Shown in pieces: positions 1 to 10,624 of a DNA stretch of 64,000 nt. The stretch lies in NCBI RefSeq assembly GCF_000227135.1, contig NC_018231.1, positions 311,849 through 375,848 of the forward strand. Reading direction: 5' to 3'. The DNA is from Leishmania donovani (Eukaryota > Euglenozoa > Kinetoplastea > Trypanosomatida > Trypanosomatidae). The notes beneath the pieces are model-generated. The model did no database searches. It was not told where the DNA came from and was given only the letters and a program-made list of their open reading frames with translations. How positions within the stretch are numbered: the stretch's first letter is position 1; each line of letters begins with the position of its first letter. The position numbers and the translations under genes were made by a program.

Positions 1-106
1 GCGTAGCGCTTCGACTGCTTCGCGTTCTGTGGCACCTCAGCCGCCTCGAGCGTCGGGATCTCCTCGTCGGCCATCGCCGCCGCGTTCTGGGCCTCCTCAA
101 CGGACA
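1..106 (-). CDS. Possible NAC-alpha (nascent polypeptide-associated complex), 5' end only
   Basis: Only the first 35 codons are inside the window; the gene continues past base 1. The N-terminus is acidic and Ala/Glu-rich (it begins MSVEEAQNAAAMADEE) and turns basic at AKQSKRYA. NAC-alpha proteins have an acidic lead followed by a basic KQSR/S-like ribosome-binding stretch just before the NAC domain, so this is my best guess. The diagnostic NAC domain is not visible. If correct, it is a cytosolic ribosome-associated factor that shields nascent chains. The ATG at 104-106 is the first in frame. A purine run on the plus strand at 219-247, followed toward the gene by CT at 192-193, could be the trans-splice acceptor. 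Confidence 0.45.
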
Positions 107-792
107 TGGTGATAGAGAGTGTGTGGTGGTGGTGGTGGTGTGTGTTTGAGAGAGCGTTAGAGAGATGCGTGCGTGTTCTAACAAGGGTTTGCTGTGTGTG
201 TGTTCGTGGAGGCACGGACAGGGGGTTGGGGAGGGGCCAAAGAAGAATCGCGGTTACGGAGAGCGAGAACAACGAACAGAGGAGGGCATGGGAGGAGGCG
301 CCGCTGCGGACAGTGAGGCCACTGCGAGCTCACTTTTCAACTCTCACACGAGTTCAGGCGAGCATGCGAACACCCCCTCCTTTCCCCCACACTGCAACCA
401 CCTTGTGTGTCTATCCTGAACCGAAGCGTTCGAAGCCGCCGCCGCAGCCGCTGACGCAGCTGTCGGTGACATAGTCTTTCTCCTCTCTCGCGCTGGGTTG
501 GGGTGCAAGCAAGTACGCATGGAAGGCTGCCAGGTAGCGGCGGAGGCACATGTCCGAAGATGAGGATGAAGGAGGGGGCGCAGGAGGGGGGGGGGCAAGA
601 CATGATGCTGCTCCTTCATGCCTTGTCGAAGACGATGCGGGGCACACAAGACTCCCCTCCCCCCGCCACGAGAAACTTAAAGAGGAAAGCCCGAAAAGCA
701 ATCATGCGCGACGCAGGCACACGCGCAGCGATGCACAGGGCCGCACGCACATCACACACACACACACACAGCGTCGCTTGTCGAATCACGTG
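107..792. other. Intergenic: possible NAC-alpha 5' side / membrane J-protein 3' side
   Basis: No gene is supported here. The interval holds GT- and purine-rich stretches (plus strand), a candidate trans-splice acceptor near 192-247 for the gene ending at base 1, and a CA dinucleotide run at about 750-770. Open frames on both strands are His/Thr/Pro-rich translations of simple sequence. Confidence 0.6.
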
Positions 793-2523
793 CTAATCGA
801 CTTGCTCGATGGCGACATCCGTGGCGCTTCCACCTCGCCAGCTCGGCATCGTAGCCGCGCCGGTGCCTCCCGCATGCTGGCTAGGTCTTGAGCGAGTGTG
901 GCTGCGGTTACCGCTGGCCGTCGAAGTCGGCGACGCGCGAGACACAGTGCTGCGGTAGTCGCTCTCTCTGCCGTTGCGCCCCGCGGAACCGTGCGAAGCA
1001 CCACTAACACCAGCGGCAGCAGAGTCGGCCGCCGCATTCTCTGCGGGGAACAAGGCGCCACCAATGCACATCACCACACATCCGCCGCAGCAGACAAGGA
1101 AGGCCAAGGCCCCGAGAACGACAAGGATGGGGAGAAAGGCAAGGAACGCTGACGGATCGGGGCCGCCGGTGCGCTTGTTGTACTCGTACTCTTCCTTCAG
1201 CGCCCACATGCACGTCATGTACAATCCACACGCCGACGGGAAGGCGCGAACAATGACGTTGGCGACGCGCTCCCTGCAGCTGACATGGCAAGGGTGCGCG
1301 CACTGCTGCTGCGATGACGATGGGGCCGCCGCGTTGGTGCTCGTGCTTCGTGCGACGGGCGTCTCCTCTGGAGACGGTGGCGTTGTGGCCACCGTCGACT
1401 CCACGAAAGAGCCCTCGAGCATGCTGATGAGCACATGTACGCCGAAGTACGTCATCAGCGGCGCGAGAATTACCCAAAAGCTCAGCACGGGAGGCGCGGC
1501 ACCGGTTCTGTCGCCGGCGGCGCCCCTGCTTTGCGGAAGCGAATACAGGCTTCCGAGATGCGCCTGCTGCTGCATGGCGCGTCTAAACGCCAAGGCAAGG
1601 AAGGCGTACACGCACACCGCCTCGAACAACACCTCGGCCACCTCGCGCCAGTACCGCGCCGTCTTCCACGGCTGCGAGAGAAAGGAGTCATTGCCGAAAC
1701 CGCCCTCGGCGCCGCTGCTGTGAGTCGCCTCCGATTCGTCGATGCTGCTGGCCTCACCGTGGCCACTGCCAGGCCGCAGGAACGGATCCTCGACCGAGGT
1801 GTTCGTGCGATGATTGCCACGGACGCCGGCGGCTCTCCCCTCACCGAACAAGGGCGTGCGCGTGCGCGAGTACACTGTCGGCACCAGCATTGCGAGGTCG
1901 CTCACCGTACCCAGGACGTACCAAATCAGCCACGGAATGAAGGCGGTGAGAGGGGCGATGCGGTGATCGAGCGCGGCCGCCGTTGTCGCCGCGATGACGA
2001 CGCAAAGAAGAAGGCGTGCACTGGGGAGCAGCAGGATGTACATGCCACGGCGCACACTCGTCGTCATCACCGTGAGGCTGGCCAGCAGCAACACCGGCAG
2101 GAAGCACCAGACAGGGATGAGCACGACACCCCACGAGGGCCACTCGCGTGGAGCGTCAATTTTGTAGCAGCTGATGAGCAGCGAGGTAAACAGCGCCGCC
2201 GTCATGAAGCCGAGGAGGAGACATCCTGCGGCAACGTTGCCGACGGCGAGCAGCAGGCTGCCTAGCATTCCACCGCCGTAGTCGCCGAGCTGCTTCAGGC
2301 CTTCACGACCGACGGTGTCGTACAGCTGACGCTGTCGCAGATCGCTGAGGACGCGGTGCGCCTCCTCGATCCGCTGGAACTGCTCGACAGTTGCACCTGC
2401 ATTGCGGTCTGGGTGGTAGCGCAGGGCGAGGCGGCGGTACTGCTGCGAAATCTCAGCCGTGGTGCACTGCGCATCGAGCTCCAGCACCTGGTACAGCTCA
2501 CCACTGCATTGACGCGGAAGCAT
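793..2523 (-). CDS. Multi-pass membrane J-domain (DnaJ-like) protein
   Basis: 576 residues. A J domain occupies residues about 9-75, with the HPD motif that activates Hsp70 at 37-39 (RYHPDRN). A short Gly stretch follows, then hydrophobic segments: about 85-125 (one or two helices), 130-150, 160-185 and 185-215, and after a Ser/Gly-rich loop of about 80 residues at least four more in the C-terminal half. There are no CxxCxGxG zinc motifs and no peptide-binding domain, so it is a type III J-protein. It probably recruits an Hsp70 to a membrane, with ER or another endomembrane most likely, though the sequence does not fix the compartment. The Leu/Trp-rich helix containing IPVWCFLPVLLL recalls TMEM185-type proteins only weakly. 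The C-terminus is Ser/Arg-rich and disordered. The ATG at 2521-2523 directly precedes the J domain. Confidence 0.85.
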   Translation of the reverse strand: MLPRQCSGELYQVLELDAQCTTAEISQQYRRLALRYHPDRNAGATVEQFQRIEEAHRVLSDLRQRQLYDTVGREGLKQLGDYGGGMLGSLLLAVGNVAAGCLLLGFMTAALFTSLLISCYKIDAPREWPSWGVVLIPVWCFLPVLLLASLTVMTTSVRRGMYILLLPSARLLLCVVIAATTAAALDHRIAPLTAFIPWLIWYVLGTVSDLAMLVPTVYSRTRTPLFGEGRAAGVRGNHRTNTSVEDPFLRPGSGHGEASSIDESEATHSSGAEGGFGNDSFLSQPWKTARYWREVAEVLFEAVCVYAFLALAFRRAMQQQAHLGSLYSLPQSRGAAGDRTGAAPPVLSFWVILAPLMTYFGVHVLISMLEGSFVESTVATTPPSPEETPVARSTSTNAAAPSSSQQQCAHPCHVSCRERVANVIVRAFPSACGLYMTCMWALKEEYEYNKRTGGPDPSAFLAFLPILVVLGALAFLVCCGGCVVMCIGGALFPAENAAADSAAAGVSGASHGSAGRNGRESDYRSTVSRASPTSTASGNRSHTRSRPSQHAGGTGAATMPSWRGGSATDVAIEQVD

Positions 2524-3536
2524 CGTTCATGGACGTAAAGGGAAGGCAAAGGGCCACGCGCCCCACACGCGGGCGCGAAATCGAAGACGAAGACGGCGCG
2601 TCGAGGCGACACAAGGTAACGGGGGAGAGGGAGAGGGAGAGGGGGGGGAGGGGACACGGCGGGAGGTGTGTCTGTGTGTGGGCCTCACGTGCAGGTAACA
2701 AGGTTGTGCGCTGCGGAGGAGACGGCGTAGAGGATGTGCACGCGTTTGCCGACGAGGTCCAATCTAGTACCAGTGAGGGAGAAGCAGGAGACAAAATACG
2801 AATGGGGCGCGTGGGCAGCGCAGCCGTTGGCGGTTGGTTCCAACGATCCACAGCCCACGAAGACAAAGGGGCCGGCCCGCGAGCGAGAGAGTGTGTGGGT
2901 GTTTGGCATCAACAGAGGCGGCTGTACTACACATGCGCGCGCTTGATGGGAGAGGGGCGGGGAAGGATCCCCTCTTCCTCCCAGAGGAAAGGAGTGGAGA
3001 TCCTGCCTGCTCATTCACGCAGATGCCCCCCTCCCCCCCCCCCCCACCCACACACACATCTACGGGACGGCAGCACCAAGAAAGATGCACCGCTGCTCCT
3101 TGCCGCGTCTGTTCATGCGAGGGCTTTCCAGCCGTTGGCGTTCGTCTCTGTATGTGAACGGTAATGAGGACTATGAAGGGAGCATCTAAAGAGGAGAACA
3201 CCCTCTAAAACACACGAATACGGCGACTTGCTGCTGCTGCTGCGGCGGCGGCGGCGGTGGCAACGCACGCGCGCACGTCGATGCCCCTGTGCTAGAAGGA
3301 TTGCTTCTCTACGGTATGCCTGCAAGTACTTCACGTGCCGCACACAGAAGGGGAGGGGGCGGAGTGAGCGGGCGAGCGTCTCCGAGCGAGAGAGCGGCGA
3401 CATACTCGCACGCGGGGTGTGCCGCCAGTCCTTCACGCACTGTACCCTAGCGCACAAACAGTGGCACACATGGCTGGCGCAAGACGGCCGCCGACGGCTC
3501 CCCTGCGCCCTCCCCCGCCTCATCGCCGCCACTAGG
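2524..3536. other. Intergenic: LRR protein 3' side / J-protein 5' side
   Basis: No gene is supported. Contents: a long pyrimidine tract on the minus strand (plus-strand purines 2617-2670), a plus-strand C run near 3027-3046, and a CTG/CGG trinucleotide stretch near 3230-3258. No CT (minus-strand AG) lies between the purine run and the ATG at 2523. The J-protein acceptor is therefore either near 2672 or unclear. Confidence 0.6.
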
Positions 3537-6500
3537 TCAGTATGCTGCCCGTGCGCGCGTGCGCAGCTTCACGTGCACCAGCTCAGCGCCGTTCTTGTTG
3601 TACTTGGGTGTCGACGTAGCTGCGGCGGAGTACCACGATTGATGCGATGGCACTGACATCGGGATCACGCTCCTATCGCGACTGGTGCCATGCACAGGCG
3701 AGCTCCACTCCTGTTGAGGTGCCGTGTCGCCGCGCCGCAGCAGCGAAGTTTCCATCATCATCGCTGCGCTGTACGCGCTGCTGTCACTACCGCGGTGGGG
3801 GTCGGCCGGCGTGCACTGCTTCTGCTCTTGCAGCACCGCCGCCATCTCGAAAGGATGGGCCCGCGACGCGCACATCGCACCTGTGACACTAGCCGTCCGA
3901 AAAGTCGTTCGCGGCTGCCAGTTTCTGGCGCAGTAGGTGTTCTCTCGCTCTTCCATTTCGGAAAAGTGGCGTTGACGGTGACTCGTCACCTTGCGCAGCC
4001 GACTGGTCACGGTCTCACGCGGCACGATGTGCGGCGACTCCACTGTTGACAGGCGGCGTTTGGCGGGGGTGATCGCCGACGCCGTCGTGGATGGGTGGTG
4101 AGACCACCATGCTGACGAGTCTTGCGCAGTGCCAGACAGTGCCGCCGCGCCTGCATGATGGTTTTGATGGACGCGCCTCCTGCGCGTGCTTGCCCATGCG
4201 CCGTTGGCCTTTGCTGGCGTCAACGATGAGGCTTCTGCTGGCCGCTGCGGCGCCGGGGAAGGGGACAACAGCTTCGAGAGGGGTGAATGACGCCCCCACT
4301 TCATCCCGCTCTCCAGACGCTGAGACGGGCTCGGATGGCATGCCGGCTGCTGCCGCGCGGAGACGGGGTCGCCGCGCCCGCTGCTCAGCCCCGCCGTTCC
4401 ACGCTGCTCCGCATGCTCGCGCAACCATTCTCTCGCCCGTGCCTCGGCGGCCGTCGCGGCCTCGTACTCCGCCCTTGCCAGCCGCTCGTTACCTACATGA
4501 CGCTGTGAGTTGACGCGTGGCTGGACGCCGTCATAGATGGTCCGGCGCCGCCGACGCGACGATGTCGGGGACGCCCGCCGCGAGACCACCTGGGCTGGGC
4601 TTTCGTGTCGCTTGCGCAAACCTGTTTCCCACATGGTGGGAGTAACCCGCGCGGCGGAGGCGGCAAAGGGCTGCTCCGGCGGGGCGAGAGCCGGGATGTC
4701 GTAGAACCTCCGCCGACTACCGGCGCCGAGCTCCGGCGAGGTGCTGCGGCCGTGACTCTGCGTGTAGACCTCGTCTAGCCACGGCTCGTCGTCTGCGCCA
4801 CTGCTGCCGGGGTTGTGGCCACCGCTGTTGCTGCGCTGCCACGAGTGGTGCTGCGAGTGGGGGTGGAGGTGACGGTGCTGGTGCAGCAGCAGTTTTTGCA
4901 CCTCCATTTCCGCGTCGTCCAACTTGCTCTCCTCACGCTTCAGCTCTGACAGACAGCATGCACGCGCGACAGTGGACGACCCCTGCGATGGGGCGGTCGG
5001 CACGCTCTGGCGCGGCGCTGTCGGATGTGAGGGTGTCGCTGCTGCCGGTGCCTCTCTAGCGCTGGCGGGCGGCTGGATCGTCAGCACCTTGTAGACCTGC
5101 TGTGGCTCCACAACGTCAACGCGATACGGAGAGTGTGTAGGGTGGCGAGCGCTCAACACACGTGGCGACGTGGGCATCGCGGTCTGCTGCTGCGTCGCCG
5201 AGGTCGGGGAGGTCGCGGCGGCGTCCATATTGGTGAGGTAAGCCTGTTGGCTGCTAGCGGGTGAGGCTTGACGGGAGCGGACCTGGATGCCCGACGGCTG
5301 GTGCACCGGCTGCGCCTTGCGCAACTCACCGCGTGGCGTGAGGGGTGGTGACGGCGTTCGCAGTGGTGCGCGCGCCGGCGCGGCAGCCTCTCGGCGCTCT
5401 CTTGCATCCGTGCTGGGCGGCGGAGGCGTCGCTGCAGACGCCTTCTTCGCCCACAAGTGATCCGATTCCGTGGAAGTGGTGGCCATGCTCAGCTGTGACA
5501 TCGCTGCGGAGAGTACCGGTGACGATGTGGCGGAGCTGGAAGGGTTTGATGCGAAGATGGCGTCTGGGGCCGCGCCATTGTGGCCATCCCAGACCTCGCG
5601 AATGGAGGCGTCGTTGGAGAGCTTCATATACGCTTGCGCGCCGCTGTGGCTGCTGTGCTGCGCCTGCGACACGGTCGGCCGCGCGTAGAAGTAGGCAGAG
5701 TAGCGGTGGCTGTCGGCGTCTGGCTGGTGGCCGTATTCGGTCGGCGAGACATCAGCGACTCCGCTTCGCACCTCTCGTGGCTGCCGCAGTGGCGCCAGCC
5801 CCGGCGTGGGCACCGGCACCTGTGAGGGCGGTGCCGTGCCGGTGATCGGCCTGCGCGCGGACTCGTCTCTGACGGAGGCTGGCGTCTTGCCCTGCAACCT
5901 CTGCAACTCAGCATCGCTGTACTGATTGTAGCGTACGTCGACCAGATACAGGTGTGGCAGCAGCTGCGAGTCCTGGCGAGGGAACAGGCGGTCGTGAGTA
6001 AGGGCTCTGATCACCTCCTTCGACTTCAGTGCCTTTGCATCGACACCCTGCTGCTGCAACAGCACGTCGTGCATGGCGTCATCTGCCAGCAGGTTCTCCA
6101 GCACTGCCTCGACGCCCTGGATGGACATGTTGTTGTGCGCCAGCAGAACGTGCTGCAGTGACGCCCACACCATATCCGCCTTGACGTCTGGCGAGAAGTA
6201 CGACATGAAGCCGTCTTCGCTGCTGCCCGCCGCGTTTGCGCGGGCGGACACAAGCGCGTAGGGGCGCGCGCGACGGACGGCGCGCATAATAAGCGAGGAC
6301 GCGAGCCACGGCCCTGTCGTGTCGTCGAGTCGACACGAGCGCACGTCCAGGTATAGGATAGAGAGCCGCGGTGGCGCCACCACCCCGCCCGCTATCACCG
6401 GCACTTCCTTTCCTACGTTCTCTAGCGCGTCGATAAGATGCGTGAAGAAGAGCTTGCAGTACTCAGTGCACGCAGCGCGTGCCTCGCTTCGGTTCAGTCG

Positions 6501-6941
6501 GTCCCCAAGGCACAGCGTCGGGTCGAATTCGATGCCGATGGGGCACACAACCTTGCTGCCGCTCGGCGCGTCGGCCGGTGCCGCGCGAGCCTTTCTGTGC
6601 GCCTCCGCGTAGTCGAGGATGGCGTTCAGCACCGGCACGTACGTTCGCGACGTGGTGAGGGCGCCGGGGGCCGCACAGTCCGCCACGACCAAGACGGGCG
6701 ACTCCTCCGCGGAGAGTGGTGATGCCCGCTTCGCCGCCCAGGCCACTTTGGCTGCGCGGCTGCCGCGTAAAAGTTGCTTCACTTTCTCGGCCGCCATGAC
6801 GCGTATCTTCGGGCACCGCACCACCACATCGCCGCTGCTGCCGCCGAAGTTTGAGCTGGCACGCACCTTGTGCTGGGTCGTTATGACGCTGTTCGGCACC
6901 GGCGTATCGGCATGCAGCAACACGGAGACGTTGCTCCCCAT
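3537..6941 (-). CDS. Probable N-myristoylated leucine-rich-repeat protein with long disordered tail
   Basis: 1134 residues from the chosen ATG. The protein begins MGSNVSVL, matching the N-myristoylation consensus (Gly2, Ser6). The open frame runs 17 codons further upstream, but that part encodes a His/Thr repeat and lies at a candidate acceptor (minus AG at 6988-6987), so it is 5' UTR. Residues about 80-350 form the only structured part. They hold three stretches that look like ribonuclease-inhibitor-type leucine-rich repeats: about 192-216 (LSILYLDVRSCRL), 261-285 (LQHVLLAHNNM) and 328-349 (LPHLYLVDVRYNQ). Residues about 355-1134 are Ser/Pro/Ala/His-rich and presumably disordered, with a basic C-terminus. 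I infer a membrane-tethered scaffold, perhaps of flagellum or cortex. No enzyme motif is visible. Confidence 0.85.
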   Translation of the reverse strand: MGSNVSVLLHADTPVPNSVITTQHKVRASSNFGGSSGDVVVRCPKIRVMAAEKVKQLLRGSRAAKVAWAAKRASPLSAEESPVLVVADCAAPGALTTSRTYVPVLNAILDYAEAHRKARAAPADAPSGSKVVCPIGIEFDPTLCLGDRLNRSEARAACTEYCKLFFTHLIDALENVGKEVPVIAGGVVAPPRLSILYLDVRSCRLDDTTGPWLASSLIMRAVRRARPYALVSARANAAGSSEDGFMSYFSPDVKADMVWASLQHVLLAHNNMSIQGVEAVLENLLADDAMHDVLLQQQGVDAKALKSKEVIRALTHDRLFPRQDSQLLPHLYLVDVRYNQYSDAELQRLQGKTPASVRDESARRPITGTAPPSQVPVPTPGLAPLRQPREVRSGVADVSPTEYGHQPDADSHRYSAYFYARPTVSQAQHSSHSGAQAYMKLSNDASIREVWDGHNGAAPDAIFASNPSSSATSSPVLSAAMSQLSMATTSTESDHLWAKKASAATPPPPSTDARERREAAAPARAPLRTPSPPLTPRGELRKAQPVHQPSGIQVRSRQASPASSQQAYLTNMDAAATSPTSATQQQTAMPTSPRVLSARHPTHSPYRVDVVEPQQVYKVLTIQPPASAREAPAAATPSHPTAPRQSVPTAPSQGSSTVARACCLSELKREESKLDDAEMEVQKLLLHQHRHLHPHSQHHSWQRSNSGGHNPGSSGADDEPWLDEVYTQSHGRSTSPELGAGSRRRFYDIPALAPPEQPFAASAARVTPTMWETGLRKRHESPAQVVSRRASPTSSRRRRRTIYDGVQPRVNSQRHVGNERLARAEYEAATAAEARAREWLREHAEQRGTAGLSSGRGDPVSARQQPACHPSPSQRLESGMKWGRHSPLSKLLSPSPAPQRPAEASSLTPAKANGAWASTRRRRVHQNHHAGAAALSGTAQDSSAWWSHHPSTTASAITPAKRRLSTVESPHIVPRETVTSRLRKVTSHRQRHFSEMEERENTYCARNWQPRTTFRTASVTGAMCASRAHPFEMAAVLQEQKQCTPADPHRGSDSSAYSAAMMMETSLLRRGDTAPQQEWSSPVHGTSRDRSVIPMSVPSHQSWYSAAATSTPKYNKNGAELVHVKLRTRARAAY

Positions 6942-8548
6942 CGTGTGCGTGTGAGCGTGCGTGAGGGGTGGTGGTAAGGAGCGGCGCTCCAAGCGGAGGA
7001 CGGCGATGCGAATGCGTGTGCGTGTATCAAGTGAAGCGAATATAGGCCAAGAGGATAGTCCGAGAGCGCAACAGGATGCGACGGTGACGACGGCGAGCAG
7101 GCGCGTTGATAAAAAGACCCACTCACACTTTTATAGTTCAGTGACTGCGTCCGCGTGGTGAGTCGGGCGCTTAGGGAGAGGGTGTTTGCGTGCGCGTATG
7201 TATGGAGGGGCGGGTTGGTGAACGGGTGACGAGATACGGGCGGTGAGAGGGGCTCGCGTGCAGGGCGCGGTCTCAACGATGCCTGCCTCAGCTCTCGCAA
7301 AGCAGACGTACACACGCACACGCACACGCACACGCACACACGCACACGCACACACGCACACGCAGATACCGCCAAAGAAGATAAAGTGTGCGAGAAGAGA
7401 CGACGAGTGAGACGGCAACGGAGGGCCTCAGCACAACAGCGGCATCTGCCGGATATAGGGTAGCGGCGGTAGCGGTTCAGAATCTAAAGGAAGCAGCGCG
7501 TGAGAGATGTAGAGAACCACGCGTGGGCGTGGGTGTGGCAGGGGCAGGGAGGGGGTGGTGGTGGTGGAGGGTGTATGCTCCTCCAAGCAAAACACACACA
7601 CGTGGTGAGAGAGTGGAGATCCCCAAACTAATGAGCAGCGAGCACAAATGTGGCTATGCTCACTTGTGTGTGCGTGTGTGTGTGTGTATAATCCTCTGTG
7701 AGGTGGAGAGGTCAGAGGATGGGAAGGGGGTGGGGAGAGTGCGAGCGCACGCCCACACACATCCTTGTAAGAGAGTGCGTGCGTGGGTGGCAGAGGCCCC
7801 CACCGTTAAGGTCCACGCAGAGGAGAGAGGTGGCGAGGTGGAACAGCGCGGAAGGGAAGAGCGTGAAAACAAGGTATGCATTCCCCAGCACCAAGGGTGC
7901 TCCGCGTAGCAGATGTGAGAGGCGCGTGGAGCACTGCGCGGCAGCAGAGAGAAGGGCAGAGAGGGGAGGAGAAGGGAGGGAAGACGGCAGATGCCTGCGC
8001 GTGCTTGCACGTGTGCTCTTGAGCTAGCTCTTGTTGAGTGGATCGGCGAAAATGCTGCAGGGCGCAGTAAAACATGTATATATTGAGGGAGAGCGAGGGG
8101 CTGGCTGTGCGCCGGGTGCGTGCACAGCCTGCCTGCGTATGCGCGCTGGTGCGTCGCAAGAGGGGTTGGCGCACCTCCACGCATGCACCCTCCTCCCCCC
8201 GCACGTACACGCGCACGGCACACCTCAGTCGCAACAGACACCACCTGACCCGTGCGTGGTGACAGCAAGGGAGCAACGACAAAAAGACCAACACAGACGT
8301 GAAACCGAAAGGGGCCGAAGCGGTTGGCTGTACATGAAAGCCCGCTAATGCAGCGGATGATTTAGTGGAGGGGACGACGAGGGGGAGAGGAGTTCCACAC
8401 ACCAGGTGCGCGGCACCCTCATCAACGACGGGACACGCACGCACCACACAGACACAGGCACACAGACAAACACTCCAGGCCGTATCGCTCCCCTCCCCTT
8501 CTTCCCTCTTTCCCTCTCCCAAAGCAGGACACGCTATGCTTGAGATAT
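6942..8548. other. Intergenic, 1.6 kb: 5' side of LRR protein / 3' side of coiled-coil protein
   Basis: I see no gene. There is a CACACG-type simple repeat at 7309-7364 and a GT run near 7665-7688. A candidate acceptor for the LRR gene is AG (minus) at 6988-6987, with purine-rich plus-strand sequence at about 7030-7075. The open frames of up to 330 codons are low-complexity and overlap one another on both strands. Confidence 0.6.
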
Positions 8549-9469
8549 CTAGTAGGCGTACTTGAACTCGCTGAAGTGGGTATGCTTGCCGAAGCGCGAC
8601 GAGCTCACGGGGTCGACCGGCGTCTTGCCATGCACCTCCATCGTCTTGCCAGTGTTGGGGTTGCCGGTGTAGAGAGTGATGGGCTCGTCGCTGAGGTAAT
8701 CCTGCGAGAGCTCCTCCACGATGGGCAGCACCTCGTTCTCGTCGCACATGGTCGCGCGGTACTCGGAGACGTTGGGGCCGCAGGAGCGGCTCATCCACTT
8801 CATGCTCGCCTCGCGCAGCTGCTGCTGCTCCTGGCGCGCCCGCAGGCTGGCGGCCTGCATCTCCTTCGCCGCCACCCTCGCCTGCTCCATCAGCCGCTGG
8901 CTGCGCACCCCCAGGTCTGGCCGCCGAAGCGATGCGACGTTGCTACTCGTGCTGCTGAATTCTACCCGGTAGGTCGAGTCCAGGCTGCGCATGGCCGGGT
9001 GGCGCGAGTCGCAAGTCAGGTACGGCGTGCTCGTGTGGCCGCCCGTGTAGATGCCGTTGGGCTTCTCTGTGATGACCTCCATCGTCGCTGTCGGGTTCCA
9101 GCCGGACTTGAGAAATGCTTGCATGTGCTGCACAGGCGCCGAGGATGACGTCAGCAGCTCGCCGCCCGCCTGCTTGTGTTGCTGTTGCAGCTGCGCCTCC
9201 TGGATTGCAAGCAGGTCGCGCTCCAGCGCATCCTCCTCTTTCCAGTTACCGCAGAGAACTCGACGCGGGCGACGGTCCGCTGCCGTCAAGCTATCCGCGC
9301 CCGGCGAGGAGGCGCCACTCGCGCCGGGTTCCATGGCCGCTGCGGCTGCTCCCGTGACGGTGGGCCGCACACGGTTGTACCGGCGCTCTTCCACCCACGT
9401 TCCACCTGGGCTGCAGGTGTCGATGGGGACGTAAGGCTTCCGCGCCTTGCCGTAGTAAGGGTCCATCAT
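8549..9469 (-). CDS. Conserved hypothetical protein with short coiled coil
   Basis: 306 residues from the ATG pair at 9464-9469 (begins MMDPYYGKARKPYVP). A frame extending to 9646 exists, but the acceptor (minus AG 9497-9496, pyrimidine tract 9538-9511) lies inside it, so translation should start at one of these two ATGs. I do not recognise the family. Two short Tyr-Thr-Gly elements recur (GIYTGGHTSTPY at about 139-150 and TLYTGNPNTGKT at about 265-276). A Gln/Glu/Arg-rich helix sits at about 188-225, and the C-terminus is aromatic (HFSEFKYAY). Short Tyr/Pro-rich elements around a helix are common in axonemal microtubule-associated proteins, so a flagellar role is possible but unproven. There is no signal peptide or membrane segment. 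Confidence 0.8.
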   Translation of the reverse strand: MMDPYYGKARKPYVPIDTCSPGGTWVEERRYNRVRPTVTGAAAAAMEPGASGASSPGADSLTAADRRPRRVLCGNWKEEDALERDLLAIQEAQLQQQHKQAGGELLTSSSAPVQHMQAFLKSGWNPTATMEVITEKPNGIYTGGHTSTPYLTCDSRHPAMRSLDSTYRVEFSSTSSNVASLRRPDLGVRSQRLMEQARVAAKEMQAASLRARQEQQQLREASMKWMSRSCGPNVSEYRATMCDENEVLPIVEELSQDYLSDEPITLYTGNPNTGKTMEVHGKTPVDPVSSSRFGKHTHFSEFKYAY

Positions 9470-10624
9470 GGGCGAGCGAAGCGGCGAAGGGATGCCTGGT
9501 GACGCGTGCGAGGGAAAGAGAGGACGAGGGGGGGGAGCCACAGCTGTGGTGTTGATGATACAAACTGATGCAGGAAAGAGGAGGAAGGGGACGGTGTGCC
9601 GCTGATTAGCACGCAGACGCACACACATGCAGGACGGCACCGGCACAGAAGGGCGCGTGCGAGGTGGGGGCAGGTGTGTGTGTGTGTGTATGCAATAAAG
9701 GACGAGAACAGCCGAAGCCGCAGAGGATGGAGAGAGGAGGAGGAGGGGGAGGGGTGCAAGGCAGTGGGTGGTGAGGTGGTCACCTCTTCACTACTTGAAA
9801 AACACGGACGTCCCAAGCAGAGGGGCGAGCACGTGTGTGTGTGTGAGGGAAGGGGGGAGGCGCCAGAGAAGGGAAGAAGGGTGGAGGGCCTTGCCTGCCG
9901 ACGTCCTCTCTCTCCGCCTCGCACGCACACGCCCCACGCCGAGGCGTCGCGGCCGTTCGCATCACCCTGGTGCCAGCTGCGCTTCCTCATGCTCAACGGT
10001 GGCTTCTGCGGAGGGAGAGGGGGGGGGTCATTCACTTAACGGAAAAGGTAGACGTTACTATATGCGCGCTTAAGGACCAGATATTACACGGACGCAGATG
10101 CGCCTGCACACAGAGGCACGAGCATGCTGCCCGAACCGCCACGCCCGCTTCCTCTTTCTCCCCTCCCCTCCCCTCCCCTCCCCACACAGGACATGCGCGC
10201 ACGCACGCACATGTCGCTCTGGAGTGGTCGAGGAGGAGGAGGTGAGGGGGGTGGTGGTTGTGGTGGTGGTGAAAGACGAGCGCACCTCTGCGTGGATTAG
10301 CGGGAGGCGGACGAGAACGAAAAAGGGAGGGGAGGCCTTGCCATGATTCATCATCCTCCGTTCCGTCCACGGATCCTGCCCCTGCTTTGTTGAAGGGACA
10401 GGACAAGCAAACAACAAGCCGCAGCGAGAGACGGAGCCCAGGCATGCCTCGTCGGCTTTCCACAGAGGCCTTCCTCGCCCTCTGGTGTGAAAGGCACCGC
10501 TCGAGGGAGGGGAAACTTCTACGCCTTAGCGACGCCCACCCACGGAGACGCAGACGCAGACATCTCACATCTCACAGACAGACAGACACAAGCGAGTATC
10601 GGACACAGACACAGGCAGACGGCA
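9470..10624. other. Intergenic: coiled-coil protein 5' side / Pescadillo 3' side
   Basis: Apart from the acceptor at 9496-9538 I see nothing functional. Simple-sequence patches include a GT run near 9676-9690, CCCTC repeats near 10153-10182 and GGT/GTG repeats near 10238-10272. All open frames are Pro/Ser/His-rich. Confidence 0.55.
9496..9538 (-). promoter_or_regulatory. Candidate trans-splice acceptor (AG plus pyrimidine tract)
   Basis: On the minus strand a C/T-rich tract (9538-9511) is followed by the first AG at 9497-9496, about 27 nt before the ATG at 9469. It fixes the start of the 306-residue protein, because the longer open frame begins upstream of it. Confidence 0.5.
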
